Part shown: positions 33,257 to 41,828 of the stretch, in pieces | Position numbering within the stretch: position 1 is the first letter of the stretch | Layout of the letters: the number at the start of each line of letters is the position of its first letter | Assembly: GCF_030413615.1 (NCBI RefSeq) | Contig: NZ_CP129236.1 | Span: forward strand, 1,162,001-1,226,000 | Origin: Planococcus shixiaomingii | GTDB lineage: Bacteria; Bacillota; Bacilli; Bacillales_A; Planococcaceae | Direction: 5' to 3' | Length of the DNA: 64,000 nt | Program-made: the position numbers and the translations under genes | The notes under the pieces: model-generated | What the model was told of the DNA's origin: nothing | Databases searched by the model: none | Seen by the model: the letters and a program-made list of their open reading frames with translations, nothing else

Positions 33257-34359
33257 TGCTGCGATTGTTTTTAAAAGAACATGCAGCATTCATCGTCTTT
33301 CAATTGCTGCTTGTCGCTTTTATCATGCTGCTGTATTGGCTAGACGGTTTCCGCAACGTCGATACGGCCATTTATTCGTTTGTCATCTCTACGCTGCTCG
33401 TCGGGACATTTTTGGCGGCGCGTTTTGCGAAACGCTACCGTTATTACCAAAAAATCACCGCAAAGCCGGCGAATATGGAACATATGCTGCAGCGGGAAGG
33501 CCGTTCGCCTGAACAAATCCAAAACGATTTGTATATGCAGCAGCTTTACAAACTGTACCAATACGAAGTCCAAGCGCTCTACGCCACACAAAATCGGCAC
33601 CTGCAGTTCATGAACCAGTGGGTGCATCAAATGAAAACGCCTTTGTCGGTCATGCAATTGCTGCTGCAGCAAGAACAGGAGCTTGACAAGGCAAGCGTCC
33701 GAGAAGAAGTGGAGCGGTTAAAAGCTGGGCTCGATACGGTCTTGATGAATGCTAGGCTGGATACATTTGAACAAGATATGCAAATCGAAAAAGTGTCGCT
33801 GCGCAGCATGGTGAGCGAAATGGTCACTGAAAATAAACGCTTATTTATTTCCAAGCGAGTGTATCCGGAGATTGATGTTGACGACAAATGTTCGGTTTTC
33901 ACCGATCAAAAATGGATGAAGTTCATTATCGGCCAATTTTTGACAAATGCTGTTAAGTATACGTTTGAACCGAACAAAAAAGTGTATATCAGCGCGAGCT
34001 GCGAGGACGATCAAGCGTTGCTGACAATCCGCGATGAGGGAATCGGCATCCCGTCTTCTGATTTGGGACGGGTGACAAAGGCGTTCTTCACCGGCGAAAA
34101 TGGCCGGAAAACAGGAGAATCCACTGGCATGGGCTTGTATTTGGCAAACGAAGTATGCGGAAAACTTGGCCACAAACTTGCCATTGCATCCGAAAAAGGA
34201 AAAGGGACGACGGTATCCGTTACGTTCTACAACCAAGAGGCTGAACTACAGGAGGAAAATGATGACGTTAGTGAAAATCGACGAAGTGACGAAAGTCTAC
34301 GAAGGGAAAGTGACGCACCGGGCGCTGAACCAGTTAAGCTTCGAAGTGGAAAAAGGTGA
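33256..34359 (+). CDS. intramembrane-sensing histidine kinase, BceS-type
   Basis: This 367-aa kinase has two N-terminal membrane helices (about 13-30 and 37-57) with almost no loop outside, the layout of BceS-type kinases that sense through their partner transporter. The H box is NQWVHQMKTPLSVMQLLL (near residue 119), the N box FLTNAVKYT, and the G boxes DEGIGIP and TGMGLYLA. The start ATG overlaps the regulator's stop by 1 nt. The catalytic domain ends near residue 328 (VSVTFYN), close to the usual length of about 334. The remaining 32 residues (rich in Glu, Asp, Arg and Ser) are read from the 98 bp overlapping the next gene, probably after loss of an earlier stop. Confidence 0.88.
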   Translation: MLRLFLKEHAAFIVFQLLLVAFIMLLYWLDGFRNVDTAIYSFVISTLLVGTFLAARFAKRYRYYQKITAKPANMEHMLQREGRSPEQIQNDLYMQQLYKLYQYEVQALYATQNRHLQFMNQWVHQMKTPLSVMQLLLQQEQELDKASVREEVERLKAGLDTVLMNARLDTFEQDMQIEKVSLRSMVSEMVTENKRLFISKRVYPEIDVDDKCSVFTDQKWMKFIIGQFLTNAVKYTFEPNKKVYISASCEDDQALLTIRDEGIGIPSSDLGRVTKAFFTGENGRKTGESTGMGLYLANEVCGKLGHKLAIASEKGKGTTVSVTFYNQEAELQEENDDVSENRRSDESLRRESDAPGAEPVKLRSGKR

Positions 34360-35035
34360 ATTTCTGGCCGTCATGGGACCTTCAGGAAGTGGCAAAACCA
34401 CGTTGCTGAATTTGATTTCGACGATTGATAGTTTGACTTCTGGAGATATCTTGATTGATGGCACCAATCCGCATTTGTTGGATCCAAACGATTTGGCTTT
34501 GTTTCGCAGAAGAAAGCTCGGATTTGTGTTTCAGGATTTCAACTTGCTGCAAATGCTGACGGTTGAAGAAAATCTGGTGCTGCCGCTGACGCTCGATTAC
34601 GTTCCGACTCATGAAATGGCGAGCCGGGTGCTCGACATGGCGAAACGTTTGAATTTGACTTCTATTCTGCACAAACGGCCCAATGAAATATCAGGCGGGG
34701 AAGCCCAGCGTACAGCCATTGGTCGTGCGCTTATTCATAAACCTGCGCTGATTCTTGCCGATGAACCAACTGGGAATTTGGATTCCAAAGCATCACGCGA
34801 TGTGTTGGAACTGTTGTCAGCCATCAGTGTTGAAGAGAAAGCGACCATCATTATGGTGACGCACGATCCGATTGCCGCCAGTTATTGCGACCGCGTGCTC
34901 TTTATTAAAGACGGCGAGTTTTTCAATGAAATCTATCGTGATGATCGGCGCCAAACGTTCTATCAAAAGATTTTAAACGTTTTATCTTTGTTGGGAGGGA
35001 ACGTGAATGACCTTTCGGCAACTCGCCTACCGTAA
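34262..35035 (+). CDS. ABC transporter ATP-binding protein, BceA-type
   Basis: This 257-aa ATPase of the BceA/LolD-like class has Walker A GPSGSGKTT near 42-50, Q-loop FVFQDFNLLQ, signature ISGGEAQRTAI, and Walker B LILADEPTGNLD. The Shine-Dalgarno GGAGG (34251-34255) lies 6 nt before the second ATG of a pair, so 34262 is chosen. It overlaps the kinase gene by 98 nt and the permease by 29 nt, hence it is tightly coupled. The C-terminal YRDDRRQTFYQKILNVLSLLGG matches Bce ATPases. It powers removal or release of antimicrobial peptides from their lipid targets at the cell membrane. Confidence 0.92.
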   Translation: MTLVKIDEVTKVYEGKVTHRALNQLSFEVEKGEFLAVMGPSGSGKTTLLNLISTIDSLTSGDILIDGTNPHLLDPNDLALFRRRKLGFVFQDFNLLQMLTVEENLVLPLTLDYVPTHEMASRVLDMAKRLNLTSILHKRPNEISGGEAQRTAIGRALIHKPALILADEPTGNLDSKASRDVLELLSAISVEEKATIIMVTHDPIAASYCDRVLFIKDGEFFNEIYRDDRRQTFYQKILNVLSLLGGNVNDLSATRLP

Positions 35036-36944
35036 CGTTCTCCGAAACCGACGGAGTTATGCCGCCTTTTTGATGGCAAGCGTTTTTTCGGTAATGGTGT
35101 TTTTTGTGTATTCTATGTTTATTTTTCATCCGCTTTTTGAAGAAGAGGGGCTGCGGCTGTTAGCGGTGCGCGGCATGTTTATTGCGGAAATCGTACTTTA
35201 TGTTTTCACGCTGTTTTTCTTGTTTTATTCGATGAGCGCTTTTTTGCAGGCCCGTTCAAAAGAGTTTGGGGTCTTGATGCATCTAGGGATGACTAAAAAG
35301 CAGTTGAGCAAAATGGTATTTTTCGAAACCCTTATTCTTGGAGCGGCTTCAACGACTGCAGGAATTGCCCTTGGATTTGCTTTTTCCAAGTTCTTTTTCA
35401 TGATTGGCCGTGAAATCATGGCGCTGGATTCCTTGCCGCTTTATGTTTCCTGGAAGCCTTTCCTCTTGACGATTGCCGCTTTCGCTAGCTTGTTCATCAT
35501 CATTTCATTTATCAGCGTCGGTTTTATCCGGACGAAACGCATTGTGGATTTGATGCAAGGCTATTGGAAAACAGAAGAAGATACTCAGGAGTCCGCTATA
35601 TTATCGATCCTAGGCATTGTTTTATTGGCAACCGCGTATATCCTGGCGGCACTGGTGACAGATCAGACCGTTTACCGGATGGTACTCATTGTTCCCCCGC
35701 TCGCGACTCTCGGGACCTACTTGTTTTTTACGCACACCATTCATTTTCTGTTAAACATTTATAAAAAGAAAAAAAGCATTTATTGGAATAAAACACGGCT
35801 TGTTTCTCTAGCGGAAGCTTCGGTCAAACTGAAAGACAGTGCACAGATGTTTTTTATCGTGACCATCGTTTCGACCGTCGCCTTTTTGACAGTGGGGACG
35901 CTTGCATCATTCACTTCCTATACAGGCGATTACCGTGAACTTAATCCGCTTAGCATGATTTATATTTCTTTTGACAGCGACAATCAGGAACGGGAACATG
36001 TGGACCAATTGGTTGCACAATTAGAACAAAAAGGATTGGCCTATGACATTGCTCCACTAAAAATTAAAAGGCAAACGTCAGAGTTTACCGGAAATGTCGT
36101 AGACGTTTTGCAGGAATCCGATTTTAACCGTCTGGCATTTGCGCTCGGGTACGAGGCGGTCGACCTGGAAAAAGGGGAAGGGCTATTCATCCCATACTCC
36201 AAGGAGTCGCTGTCCCAGCTTTCCCATAGCGAAGTCAACACGAAGCTGACGGAAAGCAATGTGCCGATTTCCTTGTCTTCAGTTTATCCCCATATTTTAT
36301 TTCCGAGCCACACTTTGAATTTCAATAGCATTGTCGTCGATGACTCGGATTTTGGAGCGATTTCAGAACCGCTGACAGGGTTCGATAAAGGAGAGTCTGA
36401 TTTCACGTACTATGCGTTCCACATCCCACAATGGACAGAAACGATTGGCATCGGAACCGACCTGTCGGTAGCCATGGAAGAAGCAGTCCAAGCGGGAAAT
36501 TTTGAACATGTGAATTTCTTTTTTGAAAATCCGGGAGACGAATACCATTGGTTTAAATCATCTTTCGCCTTATTGCTGTTCATCGGCCTTATGGTGGCAG
36601 CTGTATTTTTGCTGGCAGCGGGAAGTTTCATTTACTTTAAGCTGTATACAGGGTTAGAACGGGACCGGAAACAATATTTGCTGCTGGTGCGCCTAGGCAT
36701 GACAGAAAAAGAGCTGGGCAAAATCGTCAATCGCCAGCTCATCCCGCAATTTTTCCTGCCGTGGGTTGTGGCCCTTTTGCACAGCGCATTTGCTTTTATC
36801 TCGCTTCAAGTAGTGTGGGATGAATTTGCGGAACTCTCCATTCTTGGAGAGATGGCGTTGGTCCTTACGGGTTTTACCATTGCTCAAATTTTATATTTCT
36901 TCTTGATTCGTTGGCGTTATATCGCGCATCTGCAGGCATCGTAA
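35007..36944 (+). CDS. ABC transporter permease, BceB-type
   Basis: This 645-aa FtsX-family permease has about ten membrane helices and one large extracellular domain (about 310-510), the hallmark of BceB-type transporters. The block FGVLMHLGMTKKQLSKMVFFETL (about 82-104) and FIRTKRIVDLMQGYWKTEED (about 172-191) are typical. GGGAGGG lies 7 nt before the ATG. The extracellular domain normally binds the peptide-lipid complex and, with the kinase, forms the sensory complex. It completes a four-gene module for detoxification of cell-wall-active peptides (bacitracin-like or lantibiotic). The exact peptide cannot be inferred. Confidence 0.92.
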   Translation: MTFRQLAYRNVLRNRRSYAAFLMASVFSVMVFFVYSMFIFHPLFEEEGLRLLAVRGMFIAEIVLYVFTLFFLFYSMSAFLQARSKEFGVLMHLGMTKKQLSKMVFFETLILGAASTTAGIALGFAFSKFFFMIGREIMALDSLPLYVSWKPFLLTIAAFASLFIIISFISVGFIRTKRIVDLMQGYWKTEEDTQESAILSILGIVLLATAYILAALVTDQTVYRMVLIVPPLATLGTYLFFTHTIHFLLNIYKKKKSIYWNKTRLVSLAEASVKLKDSAQMFFIVTIVSTVAFLTVGTLASFTSYTGDYRELNPLSMIYISFDSDNQEREHVDQLVAQLEQKGLAYDIAPLKIKRQTSEFTGNVVDVLQESDFNRLAFALGYEAVDLEKGEGLFIPYSKESLSQLSHSEVNTKLTESNVPISLSSVYPHILFPSHTLNFNSIVVDDSDFGAISEPLTGFDKGESDFTYYAFHIPQWTETIGIGTDLSVAMEEAVQAGNFEHVNFFFENPGDEYHWFKSSFALLLFIGLMVAAVFLLAAGSFIYFKLYTGLERDRKQYLLLVRLGMTEKELGKIVNRQLIPQFFLPWVVALLHSAFAFISLQVVWDEFAELSILGEMALVLTGFTIAQILYFFLIRWRYIAHLQAS

Positions 36945-37005
36945 ATTTTACGGTGCCTGTTGTATTGTCTGAACATTTATTTTATAATGACAATAGTGTA
37001 AAATA

Positions 37006-37023
37006 TGAATGAATATTCATTCA
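37006..37023. promoter_or_regulatory. FadR-type operator upstream of lcfB
   Basis: This perfect 18-bp palindrome, TGAATGAATATTCATTCA, matches the B. subtilis FadR box (TGAATGANTANTCATTCA). It lies 20 nt before the lcfB ATG, just after a possible -10 (TAAAAT, 36999-37004). Confidence 0.88.
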
Positions 37024-37043
37024 ATACGAAAGAGGGATGGAAA

Positions 37044-38597
37044 ATGAATTTAGTCGAACGTGTTCACAACATCGCAGTTCAGGATTCCAATAAGACAGCT
37101 TATCACTTTATGGGGAAAGGCACATCTTACGGCGAATTTGATCAAGCGATTGCGAAGTTCGCCAATGCACTTCAGTCGCTTGGCGTGGAAAAAGGGGACC
37201 ACGTTGCGTTTTTGCTGGGCAATACACCGCATTTTTTGATTTCACTTTATGCCACTATGCGCATCGGGGCGACTGCTGTTCCCATCAATCCTATTTACAC
37301 TCCGGATGAAATCGCTTACATATTGAACAACAGTGACGCTAAAGTTGTCATTGCGTTAGACGCTTTACTGCCGCTTGTCGAAAAAGCACATATGGCGCTG
37401 CCAGCAGTTGGTTCTTATATCATTTGTGAGACAGATCCGTCAACAGCGGAAAAACTGGCGCAATTGCCGGAAGCCGTAAAAGGAAAAGTCCATCCATTTT
37501 CGCGTTTGCTGACCTCGGCATCTGCGGATCACGCAGCCGTTTCCGTCGATTCGGACGATACCGCCGTTATTTTGTATACGTCCGGTACGACTGGAAAACC
37601 GAAAGGCGCCATGTTAACGCATGGCAATTTATACTCGAATGCGCGAGACGTGGGAGAATATTTGCAGATGTCCGGGAATGACCGATTGATTGCCACATTG
37701 CCGGTATTCCATGTGTTTGCATTGACGGTAGTGGTCAACGCACCTCTTTTGCAGGGAGCGACAATTATCCTGTTGCCTCGCTTTAATCCGAAAGAAGTTT
37801 TTGAGTCAATTAAGGAACACCAAGCGACAGTCTTTGCAGGGGTTCCGACGATGTACAACTTTATGAATCAAGTGCCGGATACTGAGACTTCCGACTTTGA
37901 TTCGATCCGTATTGCTATATCGGGCGGATCGGCGATGCCAGTTGCACTACTTCACAGTTTTGAAGAAAAATTCAACGTTCGAATTTCGGAAGGGTATGGC
38001 TTGTCTGAAGCTTCTCCGGTAACTTGTTTCAATCCGCTTGACCGGGAGCGCAAAGCGGGATCGATCGGCTCTTCAATCGTCAATGTGGAAAACAAAGTGG
38101 TCAATGAGCTTGGAGACGAAGTGGCTGTCGGGGAAGTGGGCGAATTGATTGTTCGCGGACCAAACGTGATGAAAGGCTACTACAAGATGCCGGAAGAAAC
38201 AAATGCGGCAATCCGTGATGGCTGGCTGTATACAGGAGATTTGGCGCGTATGGATGAGGACGGCTATTTATATATTGTGGACCGCAAAAAAGACTTGATT
38301 ATTGTGGGCGGCTATAATGTTTACCCGCGTGAAGTGGAAGAAGTGCTGTTTGCGCATCCTGATGTTTTAGAAGCTGCAGTCGTCGGATTGCCCGACATCA
38401 ACTTCGGCGAAGCAGTGCATGCCTATGTCGTACTGAAAGATTCTTCGGTGACGATAGAAGATCTTCGTGATTACTGCAAAGAACATTTGGCAAAATACAA
38501 AGTGCCACAGCATGTTGAGATTCTGGAAGAATTGCCGAAAAACACAACCGGAAAAATTCTTCGCCGTTCGTTGAAAGAACAAGCCTTAAACAAGTAA
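37044..38597 (+). CDS. lcfB: long-chain fatty-acid-CoA ligase LcfB
   Basis: This 517-aa AMP-forming acyl-CoA synthetase (B. subtilis LcfB/YhfL 513 aa) activates fatty acids for beta-oxidation. Motifs are ILYTSGTTGKPKGAML (near 182-197), EGYGLSEASPVTCF, GWLYTGDLARMDEDGY, VDRKKDLIIVGGYNVYPRE and the C-terminal Lys in PKNTTGKILRR. The start ATG at 37044 follows AAAGAGGGATGG; an in-frame ATG further up lies inside the operator. The operator indicates repression by FadR until long-chain acyl-CoA accumulates. A strong terminator follows. It is cytoplasmic or peripheral membrane. Confidence 0.95.
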   Translation: MNLVERVHNIAVQDSNKTAYHFMGKGTSYGEFDQAIAKFANALQSLGVEKGDHVAFLLGNTPHFLISLYATMRIGATAVPINPIYTPDEIAYILNNSDAKVVIALDALLPLVEKAHMALPAVGSYIICETDPSTAEKLAQLPEAVKGKVHPFSRLLTSASADHAAVSVDSDDTAVILYTSGTTGKPKGAMLTHGNLYSNARDVGEYLQMSGNDRLIATLPVFHVFALTVVVNAPLLQGATIILLPRFNPKEVFESIKEHQATVFAGVPTMYNFMNQVPDTETSDFDSIRIAISGGSAMPVALLHSFEEKFNVRISEGYGLSEASPVTCFNPLDRERKAGSIGSSIVNVENKVVNELGDEVAVGEVGELIVRGPNVMKGYYKMPEETNAAIRDGWLYTGDLARMDEDGYLYIVDRKKDLIIVGGYNVYPREVEEVLFAHPDVLEAAVVGLPDINFGEAVHAYVVLKDSSVTIEDLRDYCKEHLAKYKVPQHVEILEELPKNTTGKILRRSLKEQALNK

Positions 38598-38602
38598 AAT
38601 TG

Positions 38603-38643
38603 AAACTGGTTCCGGAATTTTTTCGCCGGAGCCGGTTTTTTTA
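38603..38643 (+). terminator. terminator after lcfB
   Basis: A 13-bp stem with two G-T pairs (38603-38615 with 38626-38638) is followed by a T run. Confidence 0.9.
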
Positions 38644-38733
38644 TTGATTTGATTGAAAAGACTGACTTTTTTCATTATAGTAAAGAAGCAAGTATTGCGA
38701 GTTACGAAATATTAGTTTTGAGGAGGACTTCCA

Positions 38734-40710
38734 TTGGCGAAAAATGCAGTAGAAATTAAAGACTTAACAAAACTGGTATCGGTTACAGATCCGAAAATTT
38801 CACCGGATGGCACAAAAGCAGTATTTGTCCGGACGCATATGGATGAAGAAGAAAATACATACGTTGCTCATTTGTATCATACTGATTTGGGAAGCGGCGA
38901 AATCACGCAATGGACCTATGGAAAAGAGACGGTTTCCGCTCCGGCTTGGTCGGCAGACGGAAAATTCGTTGCGTTCTTGTCAACGCGTGATGAGAAAAAC
39001 CAATTATTTGTTATCTCGATAAACGGCGGAGAAGCCCGAAAACTGACGGAATTCGAAAAAGGCGTCGATGGTTTCCTCTGGTCTCCGTGCGGCACAAAAA
39101 TCTGGTTTAATGCTTTAGTGAAAGAAGGACAGGCATTTACTGACAAAGAAGAAAAAGAAGAAAAGAAAAAGCCGGAGCCATATGTGGTAGACAAATTAAA
39201 ATACAAAATGGATGGCATAGGATTATTGCCGAAGGATTTCCATCGCCATATCGGCGTGGTGGACATTGCGTCGAAAAATGTGGAGCAAGTGACTGAGGGC
39301 AATTATCATCACGGCCTGGAAGCTGTGTCCCACGACGGCAGCAAATTGGTCTATGGCGTTACGCGTGAAGAAAACCTGGATTTCGTTTTTCGGCAGCCAT
39401 TATTTTTATATGATGTCGAATCAAAAACGGAAAGTCCGATCATAGAAGAAGAAGGCTATTTCGGCGGCGCTGCCTTCTCGCACGACGATTCGAAAATCGC
39501 CTTTGAAGGAAGCACACGCCAGTATGAGAACGCCACACATTCGGATATTTATATTTTTGATGTGTCGCAGCAATCGTCTTTCTGTCTGACAGAAGGTTTG
39601 GATGCCCCGGTTGGCGATTATGTCGTAGCCGATCATCAGCAAGGCGCAAGCGCACCGGCAGTTGTCTGGACAAAAGACGACCATTTGTATTTCCAAGTGT
39701 CGACGATGGGCGATGTCCGCCTGTATTTCGCTTCTCTTGACGGAGCCATCTACCCGGCTTCGCAGGAACTGGAACATACTTACGGCTACGATATTTCCCG
39801 CGACGGCGTTTTCGCTGTTGTGGCAGCGAGCGATCCGACCAATCCGGGTGAACTGTATAAATTGGTCATCGCGACTGGCGAACGCACCCAACTGACGGAT
39901 TTCAACAAAACCTATCTGGAAGAAACGGAATTGATCGCACCGGAACCGGTTGTCGGCAAGGGAGCGCAAGACTGGGATGTCCATGGCTGGCTCATGAAAC
40001 CGCGCGGCTTTGTAGAAGGGGAGAAATACCCGCTGATTGTCAATATCCACGGAGGCCCGCATGCAATGTACGCCAATACATTCTTCCATGAAATGCAAGT
40101 GCTGGCGGCGAAAGGTTTTGGTGTTCTTTACGTCAATCCGCGCGGCAGCCATAGCTACAGCCAGCAATTTGTCGATGCCGTGCGCGGCGATTACGGCGGA
40201 GGCGATTTTGAAGACATCATGAAGGCGCTTGATGGGGTCCTTGAAGAAACCGAATGGATCGACACCGAACGCTTAGGCGTAACCGGCGGCAGCTACGGCG
40301 GCTTTATGACCAACTGGATTGTCGGGCATACTAACCGTTTCAAAGCCGCTGTGACCCAGCGCTCGATTTCCAACTGGGTATCTTTCTTCGGTGTATCGGA
40401 TATCGGCTATTATTTCAGCGATTGGCAAATCCGCGCGGACATGACCGATGTCGAGACATTGTGGCAGCATTCACCACTGAAATACGCAGTTAACGTGGAA
40501 ACGCCGCTGCTGATTTTGCATTCTGAAAACGATTACCGGTGCCCGATCGAACAAGCTGAGCAATTGTATGTGACGCTGAAAAGCATGGGCAAAGAAACCC
40601 GTTTTGTCCGTTTCCCAGAAGCCGACCATAACTTGTCGCGCACCGGAAAACCGAATCTGCGTTTTGCACGCCTGGAGCAAATCGCCGGCTGGATGGAGCA
40701 GTATTTATAA
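38734..40710 (+). CDS. S9 family peptidase (acylaminoacyl-peptidase type)
   Basis: This 658-aa serine peptidase of the prolyl oligopeptidase family resembles B. subtilis YuxL. An N-terminal beta-propeller occupies about 1-400, and the catalytic alpha/beta hydrolase domain about 400-658. The nucleophile is in GGSYGGFMTNW, the acid in HSENDYRCP, and the His in EADHNLSRTGKP. HGGPHAMY marks the oxyanion region. The start is TTG 38734 after GAGGAGG. No signal peptide is seen, so it cleaves short peptides in the cytoplasm. It lies between lcfB and an enoyl-CoA hydratase but with its own terminator, so no functional link is implied. Confidence 0.92.
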   Translation: MAKNAVEIKDLTKLVSVTDPKISPDGTKAVFVRTHMDEEENTYVAHLYHTDLGSGEITQWTYGKETVSAPAWSADGKFVAFLSTRDEKNQLFVISINGGEARKLTEFEKGVDGFLWSPCGTKIWFNALVKEGQAFTDKEEKEEKKKPEPYVVDKLKYKMDGIGLLPKDFHRHIGVVDIASKNVEQVTEGNYHHGLEAVSHDGSKLVYGVTREENLDFVFRQPLFLYDVESKTESPIIEEEGYFGGAAFSHDDSKIAFEGSTRQYENATHSDIYIFDVSQQSSFCLTEGLDAPVGDYVVADHQQGASAPAVVWTKDDHLYFQVSTMGDVRLYFASLDGAIYPASQELEHTYGYDISRDGVFAVVAASDPTNPGELYKLVIATGERTQLTDFNKTYLEETELIAPEPVVGKGAQDWDVHGWLMKPRGFVEGEKYPLIVNIHGGPHAMYANTFFHEMQVLAAKGFGVLYVNPRGSHSYSQQFVDAVRGDYGGGDFEDIMKALDGVLEETEWIDTERLGVTGGSYGGFMTNWIVGHTNRFKAAVTQRSISNWVSFFGVSDIGYYFSDWQIRADMTDVETLWQHSPLKYAVNVETPLLILHSENDYRCPIEQAEQLYVTLKSMGKETRFVRFPEADHNLSRTGKPNLRFARLEQIAGWMEQYL

Positions 40711-40720
40711 GAACAAAAGA

Positions 40721-40774
40721 AAAAGGTGACCCGAACGTCTGCTAACACAGAGACGCTCGGGCCACCTTTTTTTT
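40721..40774 (+). terminator. terminator after S9 peptidase
   Basis: A long stem pairs 40721-40740 with 40751-40770, three helical blocks separated by single mismatches, with an eight-T tail. Confidence 0.92.
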
Positions 40775-40775
40775 C

Positions 40776-40894
40776 TACCGACGCTTTTTCTGTTCTTACC
40801 AGCATTCTTCAGATTTCTACCGACGTTTTTCAAGTTTTTACCGACGTTTCCCGTGTTTCTACCGACACTCTTCAAAGTTCTACTCGCATTTAAG
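40776..40894. repeat. 21-bp tandem repeat, about six units
   Basis: The unit starts with TACCGACG or a variant at 40776, 40797, 40818, 40839, 40860 and 40881, exactly 21 bp apart. The rest of each unit is T-rich and variable. On the minus strand one frame gives heptads of the form KNLKNVG. It lies between a plus-strand terminator and the minus-strand terminator of the next gene. Confidence 0.85.
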
Positions 40895-40900
40895 AAACAA

Positions 40901-40942
40901 AGAAGAGAAAGACTCAGCATTGCTTTCGAGTCTTTCTCTTCT
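40901..40942 (-). terminator. terminator of enoyl-CoA hydratase gene
   Basis: A 15-bp perfect stem (40901-40915 with 40928-40942) is followed on the minus strand by TTTGTTTCTT. Confidence 0.88.
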
Positions 40943-40948
40943 TTAGTT

Positions 40949-41725
40949 TTATCGTCCCTTAAAAACCGGTTTCCGCTTTTCTCCGAAGGCAATCAAAGCT
41001 TCAACGCGGTCTTCCGTTGGAATGGTCAGCTCATAGGCTTTCCGTTCAATGTTCAATCCGGTCTGCAAATCCGCGTTCATGCCGTTCTTAATGGCGTATT
41101 TTGCTTGCTGCAGCGCAATGGGCCCATTAGCAAGCATCATGTCGGCAAATTGGCCGGTGACGTCAGCCAGTTCATCGCGCGGCGCCACTTTGGTCACCAA
41201 GCCATATTCCAATGCTTCAGCAGGCTTTAAGCGCCGCGCTGTTAAAATCAGTTCCATTGCCCTGGATTCACCGATCAAGCGCGGCAAGCGTTGTGTGCCG
41301 CCGGCGCCTGGAATAATCGCTAAGCTTGTTTCCGTCAAGCCAAGAAGTGTATCGTCGGCAATGATGCGGAAATCGCAGGCGAGAGCGAGTTCCATACCGC
41401 CGCCAAAAGCAAAGCCGTTGATCATGGCGATTGTTGGCTGCGGCAAGTTCTCGATGACCGTGAAAACTTCTCCTATTTTGAAAATATTTCGTTTTACATG
41501 CTGATCCGTCAGCGTTTTGCGTTCTTTTAAATCAGCCCCTACGCTAAATGCTTTGTCGCCAGCCCCTGTAAAGACGACAACTCGGATATCCGGGTTGATG
41601 CGGATCGCTTCGACCACTTGGCCGAGCTCAGTCAACATATCATAATTGAAAGCGTTCATAGAATCCGGCCGGTTTAATGTGATGAAAGCCAAATTTCCAT
41701 GTTGTTCGTAATGAATCGTGTTCAT
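40949..41725 (-). CDS. enoyl-CoA hydratase family protein
   Basis: This 258-aa crotonase has both catalytic Glu positions expected of a hydratase: INGFAFGGGMELALACD (Glu in the first motif, near 109-125) and LGLTETSLAIIPGAGGTQRLPR (Glu near 137). The oxyanion motif KAFSVGADLKER is near 57-68. It should hydrate 2-enoyl-CoA; close relatives are YngF-type methylglutaconyl-CoA hydratases in leucine catabolism, so that alternative is open. The Shine-Dalgarno is GGGGGATG. Nearby lcfB fits a fatty-acid role, but the gene stands alone with its own terminator, and no FadR box is seen upstream. Confidence 0.9.
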   Translation of the reverse strand: MNTIHYEQHGNLAFITLNRPDSMNAFNYDMLTELGQVVEAIRINPDIRVVVFTGAGDKAFSVGADLKERKTLTDQHVKRNIFKIGEVFTVIENLPQPTIAMINGFAFGGGMELALACDFRIIADDTLLGLTETSLAIIPGAGGTQRLPRLIGESRAMELILTARRLKPAEALEYGLVTKVAPRDELADVTGQFADMMLANGPIALQQAKYAIKNGMNADLQTGLNIERKAYELTIPTEDRVEALIAFGEKRKPVFKGR

Positions 41726-41828
41726 TTACATCCCCCTTTGTAATTGGTCCATCCGTTAAAAACATACCACTTTTTGGACTATTTCGCCATCAGTCTCTAT
41801 AATTAAGCGCAGGGAAGGAGAGTCACTT

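Noticed and set aside
40776..40894. possible CRISPR array
   Set aside because: The 21-bp units have no separate conserved repeat and unique spacer of CRISPR size, and no cas genes are present.
40705..40992. 95-aa minus-strand frame with KNLKNVG heptads
   Set aside because: Not listed as a gene: no ribosome-binding site, it starts inside the enoyl-CoA hydratase gene and runs through two terminators. The tandem array itself is reported.
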